The notes: generated from the sequence alone by a model not told the origin. Shown: positions 17,870-26,035, numbered from the stretch's first letter. The stretch: DNA of 64,000 nt from Streptomyces graminofaciens (GCF_030294945.1 NZ_AP018448.1:8218501-8282500); one strand, 5' to 3'. Program-made: numbers and translations.

Positions 17870-19156
17870 ATGAGTCTGAAACGCTGTGTCGCGCTGCCGC
17901 CGGACGAGTTTCGCGCGTCGGTGTTCGGTCACGGATATCTGCACACCCCGGCCGCCGATCTGGCGGGTGACTTCACCGATCTGTTCTCCCCGCAAGCGCT
18001 GGAGGAACTGGTCTCGGGCGGGTTGCGCACGTCTTCGCTGCGACTGGTGCGCGACGGCGTGGAACGCGATGTGACCCAGGGCTGCATTCCCGAGTCCGGT
18101 GACGCTCCCGGAACCACCCCGTTCCCCAACACCGACGGAATTCGTCAGGCGCTCGCCGCCGGACAGACCCTGATCGTGCGCTCCCTGCACCGCTTTCACC
18201 CTCCGATACGGCGCTTCGCGCATGAACTCGCCGCCGAAATGGGTCACCCCGTCAAGGTCAACGCGTTCGTCACACCACCGGGGTCCCAAGGAGTGGATCT
18301 GCATTTCGACGTCCAGGACGTGCTGGTTCTGCAGATAGCAGGTGACAAGCGGTGGCTGTTGCGTACGCCGCCCCTGCCCGACCCCCTTTCCGCGCATGCC
18401 TGGTTCGACGTTCCGGCACGGCGGCGGGAGGAAATGCGCGAGGCCAGCCGACCGCTCGCGGATCTGGTGCTGCGGGCCGGCGACAGCCTGTACCTGCCCC
18501 GGGGGACGATGCACTCACCGATGGCACGGGACACGTTGTCCATCCATCTCACCGTCGCCTTCTCCACGATCACCCGTCACGATCTGCTCACCGAACTCGT
18601 GCGCGGAGCGGCCGACGACGAATGGATGCGCGTCGGCGTGGACACGGACCGGCTCGTCGCCGACTCCGAGCTCGCCCGGGACCTGCTCGCCGAAGTCGGC
18701 GAACGGCTCGCGGCGCTGGCCGCCGGCGCGGCCCCCGAAGAGGTGATGTGGTCGCTGCGGAAATCGGCGTTCCGGGAGCAGACTCCCGAGCCCGTGCCGA
18801 TTCTGCCCATGCCCGACGGCGTACGGCCCCAGGGTGTTCACCGGCTGCGAGCGGGCGTGTACTTTCACACGGCTTCTGTGAAGGATGGCGTTCAGCTGTC
18901 GGTGGGAAACCGTCGGGTGCGGCTGCCCACTGCGGTGTCGCCCTTCCTGGCGGCGTTGCACCGTGATCAGGTCGCGGACATGGCGGGGCTCACCGCGGCC
19001 CTGGGCGAGGACAACGCGCGAAAGGTGGCCGCGGCGCTGGTCGACATCGGTCTGCTGCTGCCTCCCTCCGCCGCGCCCTGGCATGCCGCCGCATCGGACG
19101 AGGCTGCGCCGCCGGACGGCGCGCCGAGGAGAGAAAGCGACCCGGACGACTCATGA
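17870..19156 (+). CDS. JmjC/cupin Fe(II)-2-oxoglutarate oxygenase with C-terminal winged helix
   Basis: 428 residues with AGGAG before ATG 17870. The cupin_4/JmjC core is complete: DLHFDVQDVLVLQIAGDKRWLL gives the metal pair His145/Asp147, and LYLPRGTMHSPMA gives the distal His215. The layout matches ribosomal oxygenases of the YcfD/NO66/MINA family, which hydroxylate Arg or His side chains. Residues about 335-415 form a second winged-helix-like part (GVQLSVGNRRVRLPTAVSPFLAALH...LVDIGLLLP). It lies 63 bp after the SagB-type gene and overlaps the exporter start, so it is co-translated. The two His in the 20-residue peptide are a plausible substrate; this is inference. Confidence 0.82.
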   Translation: MSLKRCVALPPDEFRASVFGHGYLHTPAADLAGDFTDLFSPQALEELVSGGLRTSSLRLVRDGVERDVTQGCIPESGDAPGTTPFPNTDGIRQALAAGQTLIVRSLHRFHPPIRRFAHELAAEMGHPVKVNAFVTPPGSQGVDLHFDVQDVLVLQIAGDKRWLLRTPPLPDPLSAHAWFDVPARRREEMREASRPLADLVLRAGDSLYLPRGTMHSPMARDTLSIHLTVAFSTITRHDLLTELVRGAADDEWMRVGVDTDRLVADSELARDLLAEVGERLAALAAGAAPEEVMWSLRKSAFREQTPEPVPILPMPDGVRPQGVHRLRAGVYFHTASVKDGVQLSVGNRRVRLPTAVSPFLAALHRDQVADMAGLTAALGEDNARKVAAALVDIGLLLPPSAAPWHAAASDEAAPPDGAPRRESDPDDS

Positions 19157-20412
19157 CGGAAGACACCACTGCGGCAGGCCGTGTCGACGAGGACGCGGCG
19201 CGGGACGCGTCGGCCGGCGGGAAGTTACGGGATCACCCGCAGTTCCTGCGGATGTGGGCGGGGCAGGCCAGCGGGGCCGTGGGCGACCAGGTGTTCCCGG
19301 TGGCGCTCAGCCTGTACGTCCTGCACGAGGGAGGCGGGGCGGCCCAGGTCGGCCTGGTGCTGGCCGGCCGGGCCGTGGCCCTGGTCGTGTGTCTGCTGGT
19401 CGGCGGTGTGATCGCGGACCGGTTGCGCCGCACCCGCATCCTGATCGCCGCCGACGGTTTCCGCGCGGTCGTCCTGCTCGCCACCGCGCTGTGCCTGCCC
19501 TGGCTGCCGCTCGGTCTGCTGCCCCTGGTCACCGCCGTGGTCGGGGCCGGCGAGGCCCTGTCCCGGCCGGCGTCGCGCTCACTGCTGCCGAACCTGCTGC
19601 CCGACGCCCTCCTCGAGCGCGGCAACGCCCTGGTGTCCGCGGCGCAGCGCAGCGCGGCCGTCTGCGGCGCGCTGGTCGGTGTGACCGCGGTGACCCTGAT
19701 CGGGGTGCGGCCCGCGTTGCTGGTGACCAGCGCCGTGTTCGCGCTGGCCGCGTTCTGTGTGCTGCGGGTGTCGGACTCCAAACCGTCGGCGGCTGCCCGG
19801 GCGTCGGTGCTCGGTGAGGCCGCCGCCGGGCTCCGGGCCATTCGTCGGCGCCCCTGGGTGATGGCCGTCATGGGAACGGTGTGTCTGCACCTGTTCGCCG
19901 GCTCGGCGACCGCGCTCACGCTTCTGCCGATCGTGGCCCGGCGCGACTTCGGCGGCGATGTGGCGTACGGCGCCGTGCTGGCCGCCATGGGTGTCGGCGC
20001 CCTCCCGGCCATCGCGCTGGCGGGGCGCTGGCAGCCCAAGGCGCGGGGAGCCGTGTCGATGCTCGCGCTGACCGGGTACGCGTTGGTGCCACTGAGCCTG
20101 GCCGCGCCGTTCCCGTTGCCCGTGGTGATCCTGTGCTTCGCGTTGGGCGGCTTCGTGGTCGAGCTCTACTTCGTCTACTGGCTCTCCGCGTTGCAGCGCG
20201 CCTTCCCCGACGAACTCCTGGGCAAGGTCTTCGCACTGGACCAACTCGGCGCGTACGCGCTCCTGCCCGTCGGATTCGCGCTCGTCGGCCCCATGGTCGC
20301 CTGGCTGGGCATGACCGGCACCCTCGTCGCCGGAGGCGTCGTGGTCGCCGCGTCGAGCCTGCTGTGCCTGGCCGTGCCCGGCGTGGCGCGCTTCGAGAAC
20401 CCCGGGGCCTAG
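19153..20412 (+). CDS. MFS exporter of the peptide locus
   Basis: 419 residues; ATG overlaps the oxygenase stop (ATGA). Twelve hydrophobic segments start at about residue 30 (DHPQFLRMWAGQASGAVGDQVFPVALSLYVL). The loop GVIADRLRRTRILI is the MFS motif A position. It resembles the drug/enterobactin-type exporters common in natural-product clusters. Position as the last gene behind the SagB-type and JmjC genes suggests it exports the finished product. Confidence 0.85.
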   Translation: MTEDTTAAGRVDEDAARDASAGGKLRDHPQFLRMWAGQASGAVGDQVFPVALSLYVLHEGGGAAQVGLVLAGRAVALVVCLLVGGVIADRLRRTRILIAADGFRAVVLLATALCLPWLPLGLLPLVTAVVGAGEALSRPASRSLLPNLLPDALLERGNALVSAAQRSAAVCGALVGVTAVTLIGVRPALLVTSAVFALAAFCVLRVSDSKPSAAARASVLGEAAAGLRAIRRRPWVMAVMGTVCLHLFAGSATALTLLPIVARRDFGGDVAYGAVLAAMGVGALPAIALAGRWQPKARGAVSMLALTGYALVPLSLAAPFPLPVVILCFALGGFVVELYFVYWLSALQRAFPDELLGKVFALDQLGAYALLPVGFALVGPMVAWLGMTGTLVAGGVVVAASSLLCLAVPGVARFENPGA

Positions 20413-20414
20413 GG

Positions 20415-20544
20415 TTCCGGGGCCTGTCGAGCCGCCTGGGTCCTGGGGCCTGTTGAGCAGCCTGGGTCCTGGGGCCTGTCGAGCGGCTTGGGGCCTGGGG
20501 CCTGTTGAGCCGCCTGGGTCCTGGGACCTGTCGAGCGGCCTGCT
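20415..20544. repeat. 26-bp tandem repeat, about 5 copies
   Basis: A unit close to TCCTGGGGCCTGTCGAGC plus CGCCTGGG repeats about five times with few changes, alternating TGTCGAGC and TGTTGAGC. It begins right after the exporter stop and ends before the 149-residue minus-strand gene. The period is 26 bp and not a codon multiple, so it is not coding. Confidence 0.8.
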
Positions 20545-20602
20545 GTGCTTTGACGTGCGCCCGGACCCGCCGACCGGTGGGCCGGGCGCATCCGGGCGTT
20601 GT

Positions 20603-21052
20603 TCACACCGCCGCCGCCAGGTAACGCAGTGACGCCAGTGCCGGGTGGGCGACCGTTCTGCCGGGTGCCCGGCTTCTGGCCGCCAGGACCTCCCGCAGCA
20701 GTGCTTCCCTCTGGTGCAGGGCCCCCGGGCGGCCGGTGAGCACCCGCTGCCACGAGGTGGATGCGGATCCGGGCGGTACGCCGTCCTCGGCGTGGTGGTC
20801 GACGCGGCAGTCCAGCACGATGCCTCCGTCCGGCTCGGGCAGCAGCCGGGACAGGCCGATGCGGACGGACGACTCCGGGAAGTCCACCACCACGGTGTCC
20901 TGGTCGCACAGGACGTGGTGGGCCTCGGCCAGCCGCCGGTCCCCGATGATCATGACGAACCGGAGGGCGAGACCGCGCCGTTCGAAGGCCACCGGTCGCC
21001 GCCGCGCCGGTCGCGGGCCCGTCGGGTGCGGGGAAGTGCGGGTGCCGAGCAT
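20603..21052 (-). CDS. hypothetical protein, last gene of the griI-griH operon
   Basis: 149 residues with GGGAGAG before the ATG at 21052. No known family was recognised. The middle is a beta-rich stretch (LRFVMIIGDRRLAEAHHVLCDQDTVVVDFPESSVRIGLSRLLP...GGIVLDCRVDHH) and the end is helical and Arg/Ala-rich (LHQREALLREVLAARSRAPG). No signal peptide or membrane span is visible. It follows the DHQ synthase II gene by 83 bp on the same strand, so it probably belongs to the 3,4-AHBA pathway operon. Confidence 0.6.
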   Translation of the reverse strand: MLGTRTSPHPTGPRPARRRPVAFERRGLALRFVMIIGDRRLAEAHHVLCDQDTVVVDFPESSVRIGLSRLLPEPDGGIVLDCRVDHHAEDGVPPGSASTSWQRVLTGRPGALHQREALLREVLAARSRAPGRTVAHPALASLRYLAAAV

Positions 21053-21135
21053 GAGTCACTCTCCCTGTGGCTTCCGTGCGGTCCGGGTGGACCCGGCCGG
21101 GGCGGGGCGGGGGATCCCACCCCGGCCGGGTGGAC

Positions 21136-22239
21136 TCACTGCTCCAGGCAGAACTCGTCGATCGGGTAGCCGACATGACGGTCTTCCACGGGCAGGTAGC
21201 CGAGTACCTTGTCGCCGGGCTTGAGCTCGGTGCTGTTGAGCACCGAACCGCCCGGTCCGAGGACCCGTACGTGCCAGTCGTCCTGCAGGATCAGGTTGGC
21301 GGTGCGGCCGTCGGGCCCGACGGCGTCGACGGACAGCAGGGGCCGGGACTCGATCTTGACGCGGCCCACGGTCACGAGCCGGGTCCGGCCGTGGATGTCC
21401 ACTGCGGTGACCTTGCTGCCCGACGTCAACTCGCTGAGGTAGCTGGTGCGTTGGTCCTTGGCGAGGGTGTACGAGTGGATCGCCCCGGCGTTGACGCGGA
21501 ACGGGCGGGTGGGCATGTACGGCAGCGGATGGGTCTCGCTGACGCAGAGGATCATGCCCTTGGAGTGCGAGCCGACGAGGATCCCCTCGTCCTTCCGGAA
21601 ATAGGCGGCGGTGTCCACACAGGCCCGCTCGCCCATGCCCACATGGGCGGTCGCCGTGATCTCGAGCTCGACGAGTTCCAGATCGGGTACGCCGGCTTCG
21701 GCCGACTGCTTCAGCGCCGTGGCGTCGCCCACGCGCGCCGGGGCCATGAGCACTCCGTCCGAGCCCAGTTCCAGCACGCCGAAGATGATCTCGGCTTCCT
21801 CGACGTCCTGCGCGACCGTGATCAGGCTGCCCTTCGCCCCGGCCGCCGCGGCGATCACGATCTCCAGCGGGATCTTCGTGGGATCACGGAAGAACAGCAG
21901 ACTCCACTTGTCCGTGCGGCCGGACCGGCAGGCATCCTCCAGGGTCGCGGCATCCGTGATCTCCACGTACCGCCCGAACTCGACGCCCGGGTGTCGGCCC
22001 GCCAGCTCTACGGGGTCGCCGTGCTTGGCCGGATCGACCACGACCACGTCGGCGGCGCCGAAGTCCTCCGGCAGTGGACGGTCCTGGGGAAACAGGATCT
22101 TCTTCACGGTCGGCGGCAGCGGCTCCAGATCCTCGGGGACCGCGGCGAGGACGCCGTCGACGCGCGCGTGAATCGCTTCTTGGAGGATGGCCTCCTTCGC
22201 GGAGCCGACGTTACGGATGTCGATCCAGCTGAGCTTCAC
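21136..22239 (-). CDS. GriH-type 3-amino-4-hydroxybenzoate synthase (DHQ synthase II family)
   Basis: 367 residues from GTG 22239, which overlaps the upstream stop as GTGA; the frame is open further upstream but that part is unrelated. It matches the archaeal-type 3-dehydroquinate synthase II family: MKLSWIDIRN start, GSLITVAQDVEEAEIIFGVLELGSDGVLMAP, TATAHVGMGERACVDT, GILVGSHSKGMILCVSETHPLPYMPTRPFRVNAGAIHSY. In the S. griseus grixazone pathway GriH converts the GriI aldol product to 3-amino-4-hydroxybenzoate. Direct coupling to a GriI homologue makes that reaction far more likely than shikimate synthesis. Confidence 0.9.
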   Translation of the reverse strand: MKLSWIDIRNVGSAKEAILQEAIHARVDGVLAAVPEDLEPLPPTVKKILFPQDRPLPEDFGAADVVVVDPAKHGDPVELAGRHPGVEFGRYVEITDAATLEDACRSGRTDKWSLLFFRDPTKIPLEIVIAAAAGAKGSLITVAQDVEEAEIIFGVLELGSDGVLMAPARVGDATALKQSAEAGVPDLELVELEITATAHVGMGERACVDTAAYFRKDEGILVGSHSKGMILCVSETHPLPYMPTRPFRVNAGAIHSYTLAKDQRTSYLSELTSGSKVTAVDIHGRTRLVTVGRVKIESRPLLSVDAVGPDGRTANLILQDDWHVRVLGPGGSVLNSTELKPGDKVLGYLPVEDRHVGYPIDEFCLEQ

Positions 22240-23051
22240 ATCACACCTGCCATGCGTCGGGAAGGGAGGGCTGCGGGGGTCTCGGTCGGTCCGTGCACGA
22301 TGTCGGCGAGTTCCCGGACCACACGGCCCGGCGTGAGGGAGGAGAAGACACGCCGTCCCACCGCGAGGCCCTGGCAACCGGTGGCCAGCGCCGTACGGGC
22401 GAATTCGTTCAGGCTCTGCTCGCTGTCGGGACCACCGGCGACCAGGATCGGCACGGGTGAGGCGGCGACGACCTCGGCCATGCGTTCCGCCGGGCCCGCG
22501 AAGACCGTCTTCACCACGTCGGCGCCGAGGTCGGCCGCGATGTTGGCCACGTGTGCCACCTGCTCGGGGGAGGCAGGGCCGGTCAGTCGCGGACCGCGCG
22601 GGTAGACCATGGCGAGCAGCGGCATGCTCCACCGGTCGCAGGCCGCCGCCACCGCGCCCAGGTCGGCGAGTTGCGCGGACTCGGTGTCGGCGCCGATGTT
22701 CACATGGACGCTGACCGCGTCCGCTCCCAGACGGACCGCCTCCTCCACGTCCCCGACCAGGACCTTGGCGTTGCTGTCGGGGCCGAGCGAGGTGCCGGCG
22801 CTGAGGTGCACGATCAGCGAACAGGTGGTGAACAGGTGGGGCGCGAGCAGTCGGGCCCGGCCCTTGTGCACGACGATGCCGTCCGCTCCGCCGTCCACGA
22901 TGTCGCGAATCAGGTCGTAGAAGCCCGCGGCCGTGGTGATGGGGCCGTCGGACACCGAGTGGTCCAGGGGGACGAGAAGAAGTCGTCCGTCGTCATGGCC
23001 GGACAGTCTCGTTAAACGTATGGATCTACCGGTTAATGGTGCGCGCGCCAT
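22236..23051 (-). CDS. GriI-type class I aldolase (DhnA family)
   Basis: 271 residues with AAAGGAG 8 bases before the ATG. DeoC/DhnA fold: LLVPLDHSVSDGP near the N-terminus, SVHVNIGADTE, the Schiff-base lysine in LGADVVKTVF, and VPILVAGG. GriI condenses L-aspartate 4-semialdehyde with dihydroxyacetone phosphate. With the following GriH this gives 3,4-AHBA, the C7N unit of grixazone, asukamycin, bagremycin and ferroverdin-type products. First gene of the minus-strand operon, divergent from the SARP gene. Confidence 0.9.
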   Translation of the reverse strand: MARAPLTGRSIRLTRLSGHDDGRLLLVPLDHSVSDGPITTAAGFYDLIRDIVDGGADGIVVHKGRARLLAPHLFTTCSLIVHLSAGTSLGPDSNAKVLVGDVEEAVRLGADAVSVHVNIGADTESAQLADLGAVAAACDRWSMPLLAMVYPRGPRLTGPASPEQVAHVANIAADLGADVVKTVFAGPAERMAEVVAASPVPILVAGGPDSEQSLNEFARTALATGCQGLAVGRRVFSSLTPGRVVRELADIVHGPTETPAALPSRRMAGVM

Positions 23052-23128
23052 CGGGTGCTCCTTTTGCCGGTTGATATCGAACAGACGGAGGTCGGTTTCG
23101 GCGGGGTGCTTGCAGCGTCACAGAGGCC

Positions 23129-23164
23129 GTTCAAGAAACAGTTGAAGAAATCGTTGAATTACAG
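23129..23164. promoter_or_regulatory. three 12-bp direct repeats, candidate activator site
   Basis: GTTCAAGAAACA, GTTGAAGAAATC and GTTGAATTACAG lie head to tail. They share GTTSAA at 12-bp spacing, close to one helical turn, as expected for an activator binding one DNA face. A SARP is encoded next to it. Confidence 0.5.
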
Positions 23165-23340
23165 CTTGCGATTGCGGGACGGCCGCCTCGCACCGCTCGA
23201 ACCGCAGGTCGCGCGGTTGCCCGTGCAACTGAGGAAGTTCCTCGGTTGCACAGCGTAGAACCGGCTGGCGTAAACCTTTCGCATGTTTACGGCCAGGTCG
23301 GCTGAAACCAGTCCGGCTCGATGATGGGGGGCTGTTACAT

Positions 23341-23353
23341 TGAAATCGTTTCA
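23341..23353. promoter_or_regulatory. palindrome near the SARP start
   Basis: TGAAATCGTTTCA is a perfect 5-3-5 inverted repeat, 40-58 bp before the SARP start codon candidates. It may be an operator for a regulator of the SARP gene. Confidence 0.4.
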
Positions 23354-23411
23354 GTCAATCCATGGCCGATTCACTGGCAATTGGTGACCGGATTTGAGTG
23401 ATGGGGGAAAT

Positions 23412-24275
23412 GTGTACCAGTTGAAGGACGCGTCCGAACTCGGTCTCGATTTCCACATCGCATGTTTGGCCCCCCGGGCCGAGCATGCTCACCCCCGCGT
23501 GCAGGTCAAAGCCCTGGGCGCCCTGCACATCGGTGTGGAGGGGGCGGTGGAACCCGTCGCGGTGGCACCGAAGATCCGAACGGTCCTGGCCATGCTGCTG
23601 GTCCATGCCGACCAGGTGGTCCCGGTCCGGGTCCTGGTGCGGGAACTGTGGCAGGACAACCCGCCCGTGACGGGTCTGCGCACCCTGCAGACGTACATCC
23701 TTAATTGCCGCAAATTGCTGGCGCGAGTCACCGGCCGCCCGGCCGCCCAGATCTCCCAGGAGATGCTGGTAACCGGTTCCGGTGGTTACAGCCTGAAAGG
23801 CGACCAGATCCAGCTCGACTGGCTGGAGTTCCAGCAGCTGACGAAGGACGGCTGCAAGGCGCTGGAGGAAGGGAAGACGATTGAGGGCATCAGACTGCTG
23901 GACGAGGCCTTGGAGCTGTGGCGGGGAGACGCGTTGGCGGACGCCCCGGCCGGCCCCGTGCTCGATTCCAAGCGCAGGCTCTTCGAAGAGTCCAGACTCG
24001 ACGCCATAGCGATACGGGCCGAGGCCCACATCAAGGCCGGGCTGCACCAACGGGCCATCACTCAGCTCGCCGCCGTCACCCGGGAGCACGCGCTCCACGA
24101 GGGCCTGCACCACCAGTACGTACGCGCGCTCGCGCTCGGGGGCCGTCGGGCCGAGGCCCTGGGAGTGCTGCGCGGCTTGCGGGTGCGCCTCGTGAACGAG
24201 ATCGGAATCGAACCGGGAGCCCCGCTCCGGGACCTTCAGCTGGCCATCCTGAACTCGGACCCCGGGACCATGTGA
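23412..24275 (+). CDS. SARP family pathway activator
   Basis: About 287 residues. GTG 23412 is preferred because GGGGGA precedes it; TTG 23394 is an in-frame alternative. The N-terminal OmpR-type winged helix begins VKALGALHIGVEGAVEPVAVAPKIRTVLAMLLVHADQVVPVRVLVRELW and runs to GGYSL. The rest is the bacterial transcriptional activation domain (LDEALELWRGDALADAPAGPVLDSKRRLFEESRLDAIAIRAEAHIKAG). This is the AfsR/ActII-ORF4 short form. It probably switches on the 3,4-AHBA operon and the FAD monooxygenase-ligase-methyltransferase operon. The last bases of the gene are duplicated just downstream. Confidence 0.9.
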   Translation: MYQLKDASELGLDFHIACLAPRAEHAHPRVQVKALGALHIGVEGAVEPVAVAPKIRTVLAMLLVHADQVVPVRVLVRELWQDNPPVTGLRTLQTYILNCRKLLARVTGRPAAQISQEMLVTGSGGYSLKGDQIQLDWLEFQQLTKDGCKALEEGKTIEGIRLLDEALELWRGDALADAPAGPVLDSKRRLFEESRLDAIAIRAEAHIKAGLHQRAITQLAAVTREHALHEGLHHQYVRALALGGRRAEALGVLRGLRVRLVNEIGIEPGAPLRDLQLAILNSDPGTM

Positions 24276-24308
24276 GGCATCGACGCCGACCCCGGGACCA
24301 TGTGAGGC
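24258..24308. repeat. 30-bp tandem duplication at the SARP 3' end
   Basis: GACCCCGGGACCATGTGAGG occurs at 24258 and again at 24288. The first copy holds the SARP stop; the second is outside the gene. It looks like a recent slippage duplication. Confidence 0.7.
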
Positions 24309-24431
24309 GTCGTCGGCCGAGAGGCGCCGCCGCGGGGGGCGCCCTGTGGCTCGGGGGTGCGGGCTGTGCGGCGGGTGAGGGGCGTGTGGTTGCTCGCCCG
24401 CACCCGCCCGACGCACCTTCCCCCGGCTCCG

Positions 24432-25478
24432 TCAGACGGCGGTGACGGTGTCCCACGAAGTCGCCGGGTGGAACGGCTGCGCGGAGGCCCTGACCAGGGT
24501 GGCCAGCTCCTGCCAGACCTCCGCGCAGGCCGTGGCCATCGCGGAGATCGAGTCCGCGCAGTGGGCCGGCACCGCCGCGGCGATGTGCCGGTGGTCCGCG
24601 GCCATGTGGATCTCCATCATCCGCAGCAGCAGACGCCCGGTCTCGTTCATCCGCAGCGACGGATCCCGGCACAGGCTGCGGAACATCGCCTCACGGGCCT
24701 CGGCCGACATGGGCGCCGTGTCCCGGTGGGCCGTCAGGTGCGGCGGGGCGGGACGCGGCGACCCCGGCGCGGTCGTCGGTGTCACCGGTGTCGTCGGCGC
24801 CGCCTGAGGTCTCGACGGCACCGGGTCCTCGCCGCGCTCCAGTCTGTAGCGCACGTCGCGGACGGTCCCCGGCGCGATGCCGGCCCTCTTGGCGATGCTG
24901 CGCAGGGACGCGGTGGGGTCCTCGGCGATGAGCCGAGCCGCGATCCTGCGTCCCTCGGCGCTGTTGAGCGGGCGGACCCTGCCGTCCTTGCCGATGCGGG
25001 CCGGCCGACCGGGATCGCCCTGCATCCTGAGGCGTTGGGCGCCGACCGTCTTGGCCGACAGACCTGTGGTGGCGGCGATGGCGCGGTCGGACCACTCCGG
25101 GTGCGCGCGGATGATGCGGATCGCGGCGGCGGTGCGCTCGGCCGCGGACAGTGGCAGCCCGTGCCTGACGTTGGCCTTGACCGCGAGGATGAACGCGTCC
25201 TCCGCCGGGCCGTCGAAGAACCGCACCTGGATCTCGTGCCTGCCGCGCCACCGGGCGGCCAGCAGTCGGTGCATGCCGTCGATGACACGCATGGACGGAC
25301 GGTGGGCGATGATCGGCGGCAGCGGCGCCTCCGATTCGGCGAGCAGACGGACGTGTTCGTCGTCCTCGCCCCACTGGCGAGGGGAGTCGGCGGGTAACAG
25401 GCGGGCGATCGGCACCACTTCCACGGTGGACAGTTCGGAGTCGAACGTGGACACGAGGCACTCGTCGGGGCGGCTCAT
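24432..25478 (-). CDS. ParB/StrR-like transcriptional regulator
   Basis: 348 residues from ATG 25478, with GGAGGTG upstream. The N-terminal ParB-like fold is clear: VEVVPIARLLPADSPRQWGEDDEHVRLLAES, PPIIAHRPSMRVIDGMHRLLAARWRG, FILAVKANVRHGLPLSAAERTAAAIRI. A first HTH (SDRAIAATTGLSAKTVGAQR) and a second HTH (SLRSIAKRAGIAPGTVRDVRYRL) follow. The C-terminus is a helical domain of about 110 residues. This is the StrR/NovG/KasT group of antibiotic pathway activators. It lies between the SARP and Rrf2 genes, so it is a second cluster-situated regulator. Confidence 0.85.
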   Translation of the reverse strand: MSRPDECLVSTFDSELSTVEVVPIARLLPADSPRQWGEDDEHVRLLAESEAPLPPIIAHRPSMRVIDGMHRLLAARWRGRHEIQVRFFDGPAEDAFILAVKANVRHGLPLSAAERTAAAIRIIRAHPEWSDRAIAATTGLSAKTVGAQRLRMQGDPGRPARIGKDGRVRPLNSAEGRRIAARLIAEDPTASLRSIAKRAGIAPGTVRDVRYRLERGEDPVPSRPQAAPTTPVTPTTAPGSPRPAPPHLTAHRDTAPMSAEAREAMFRSLCRDPSLRMNETGRLLLRMMEIHMAADHRHIAAAVPAHCADSISAMATACAEVWQELATLVRASAQPFHPATSWDTVTAV

Positions 25479-25540
25479 TGCTCGATGCACCTCCGGGCAC
25501 ATGCGGTAAAGGGGCGGCGCCGGGCGGAACGAGCGGCGGG

Positions 25541-26020
25541 TTATCCCGTTCCGGCCAGCCACTGTCGTACCGACCCCATGGCCGATCCCGCGCTGTCGGC
25601 CTCGATGTCCCGGGTGAGGTCGGCGATCGTGATGCTCTTCAGGGCCGCCCGCCACGCGGCGTCGGCGGCGGCCATGGCCCGCGACACGGCGCAGGGCTTC
25701 TGGCACTCCTCGGGGCCCAGCGCGAGCGGGCCCTGCCTGCGGATCTCCGTACAGCGGAACGCCGGCTTCGGGCCGTCGATCGCCAGTACGACGTCCAGGA
25801 CGGTGACCTGTGCGGGGGGCTGGGTGAACGCGTACCCCCCGACCGGTCCGGGCGTGGAGCGCAGGATGCCGGCCTGGGAGAGCGACTGCAGGTGCTTGGC
25901 GAGATAGGCCGGGGGGATGCCGTGCAGCTTCGCGAGCCGGGCGGCCGGTACCGGGGCCTGGCTCTGACCGAGCGAGACGCAGCAGTGCAGGGCCCACTCG
26001 ACGCCATTGGACAGCTTCAT
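25541..26020 (-). CDS. RsrR-like Rrf2 family [2Fe-2S] redox regulator
   Basis: 159 residues. The Rrf2 winged helix is typical (MKLSNGVEWALHCCVSL..., AARLAKLHGIPPAYLAKHLQSLSQAGILRSTPGPVGGYAF). Glu8, His12, Cys90 and Cys110 are all present, and a third Cys is at 106. From memory, S. venezuelae RsrR holds its [2Fe-2S] cluster with exactly Glu8, His12, Cys90 and Cys110. The protein is therefore probably a redox-sensing repressor. It is divergent from an MFS exporter and an ATCTCGGA/TCCGAGAT inverted repeat lies between them. Confidence 0.85.
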   Translation of the reverse strand: MKLSNGVEWALHCCVSLGQSQAPVPAARLAKLHGIPPAYLAKHLQSLSQAGILRSTPGPVGGYAFTQPPAQVTVLDVVLAIDGPKPAFRCTEIRRQGPLALGPEECQKPCAVSRAMAAADAAWRAALKSITIADLTRDIEADSAGSAMGSVRQWLAGTG

Positions 26021-26035
26021 GACGCCAGGATAGCA

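Larger units (their letters stand above)
23052..23393. promoter_or_regulatory. divergent promoter region between griI homologue and SARP gene
   Basis: This 342-bp stretch has AT-rich patches and no convincing gene. It holds a threefold 12-bp direct repeat at 23129-23164 and the palindrome TGAAA-TCG-TTTCA at 23341-23353. It should contain the promoters of both divergent transcripts. Confidence 0.6.

Noticed and set aside
22240..22632. N-terminal extension of the DHQ synthase II frame
   Set aside because: The extension overlaps the GriI gene in another frame and is Arg/Gly-rich; homologues start at the KLSWIDIRN segment.
23055..23258. 67-residue plus-strand frame between the griI homologue and the SARP gene
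   Set aside because: No ribosome site, atypical codon use, and it covers the 12-bp direct repeats that look regulatory.
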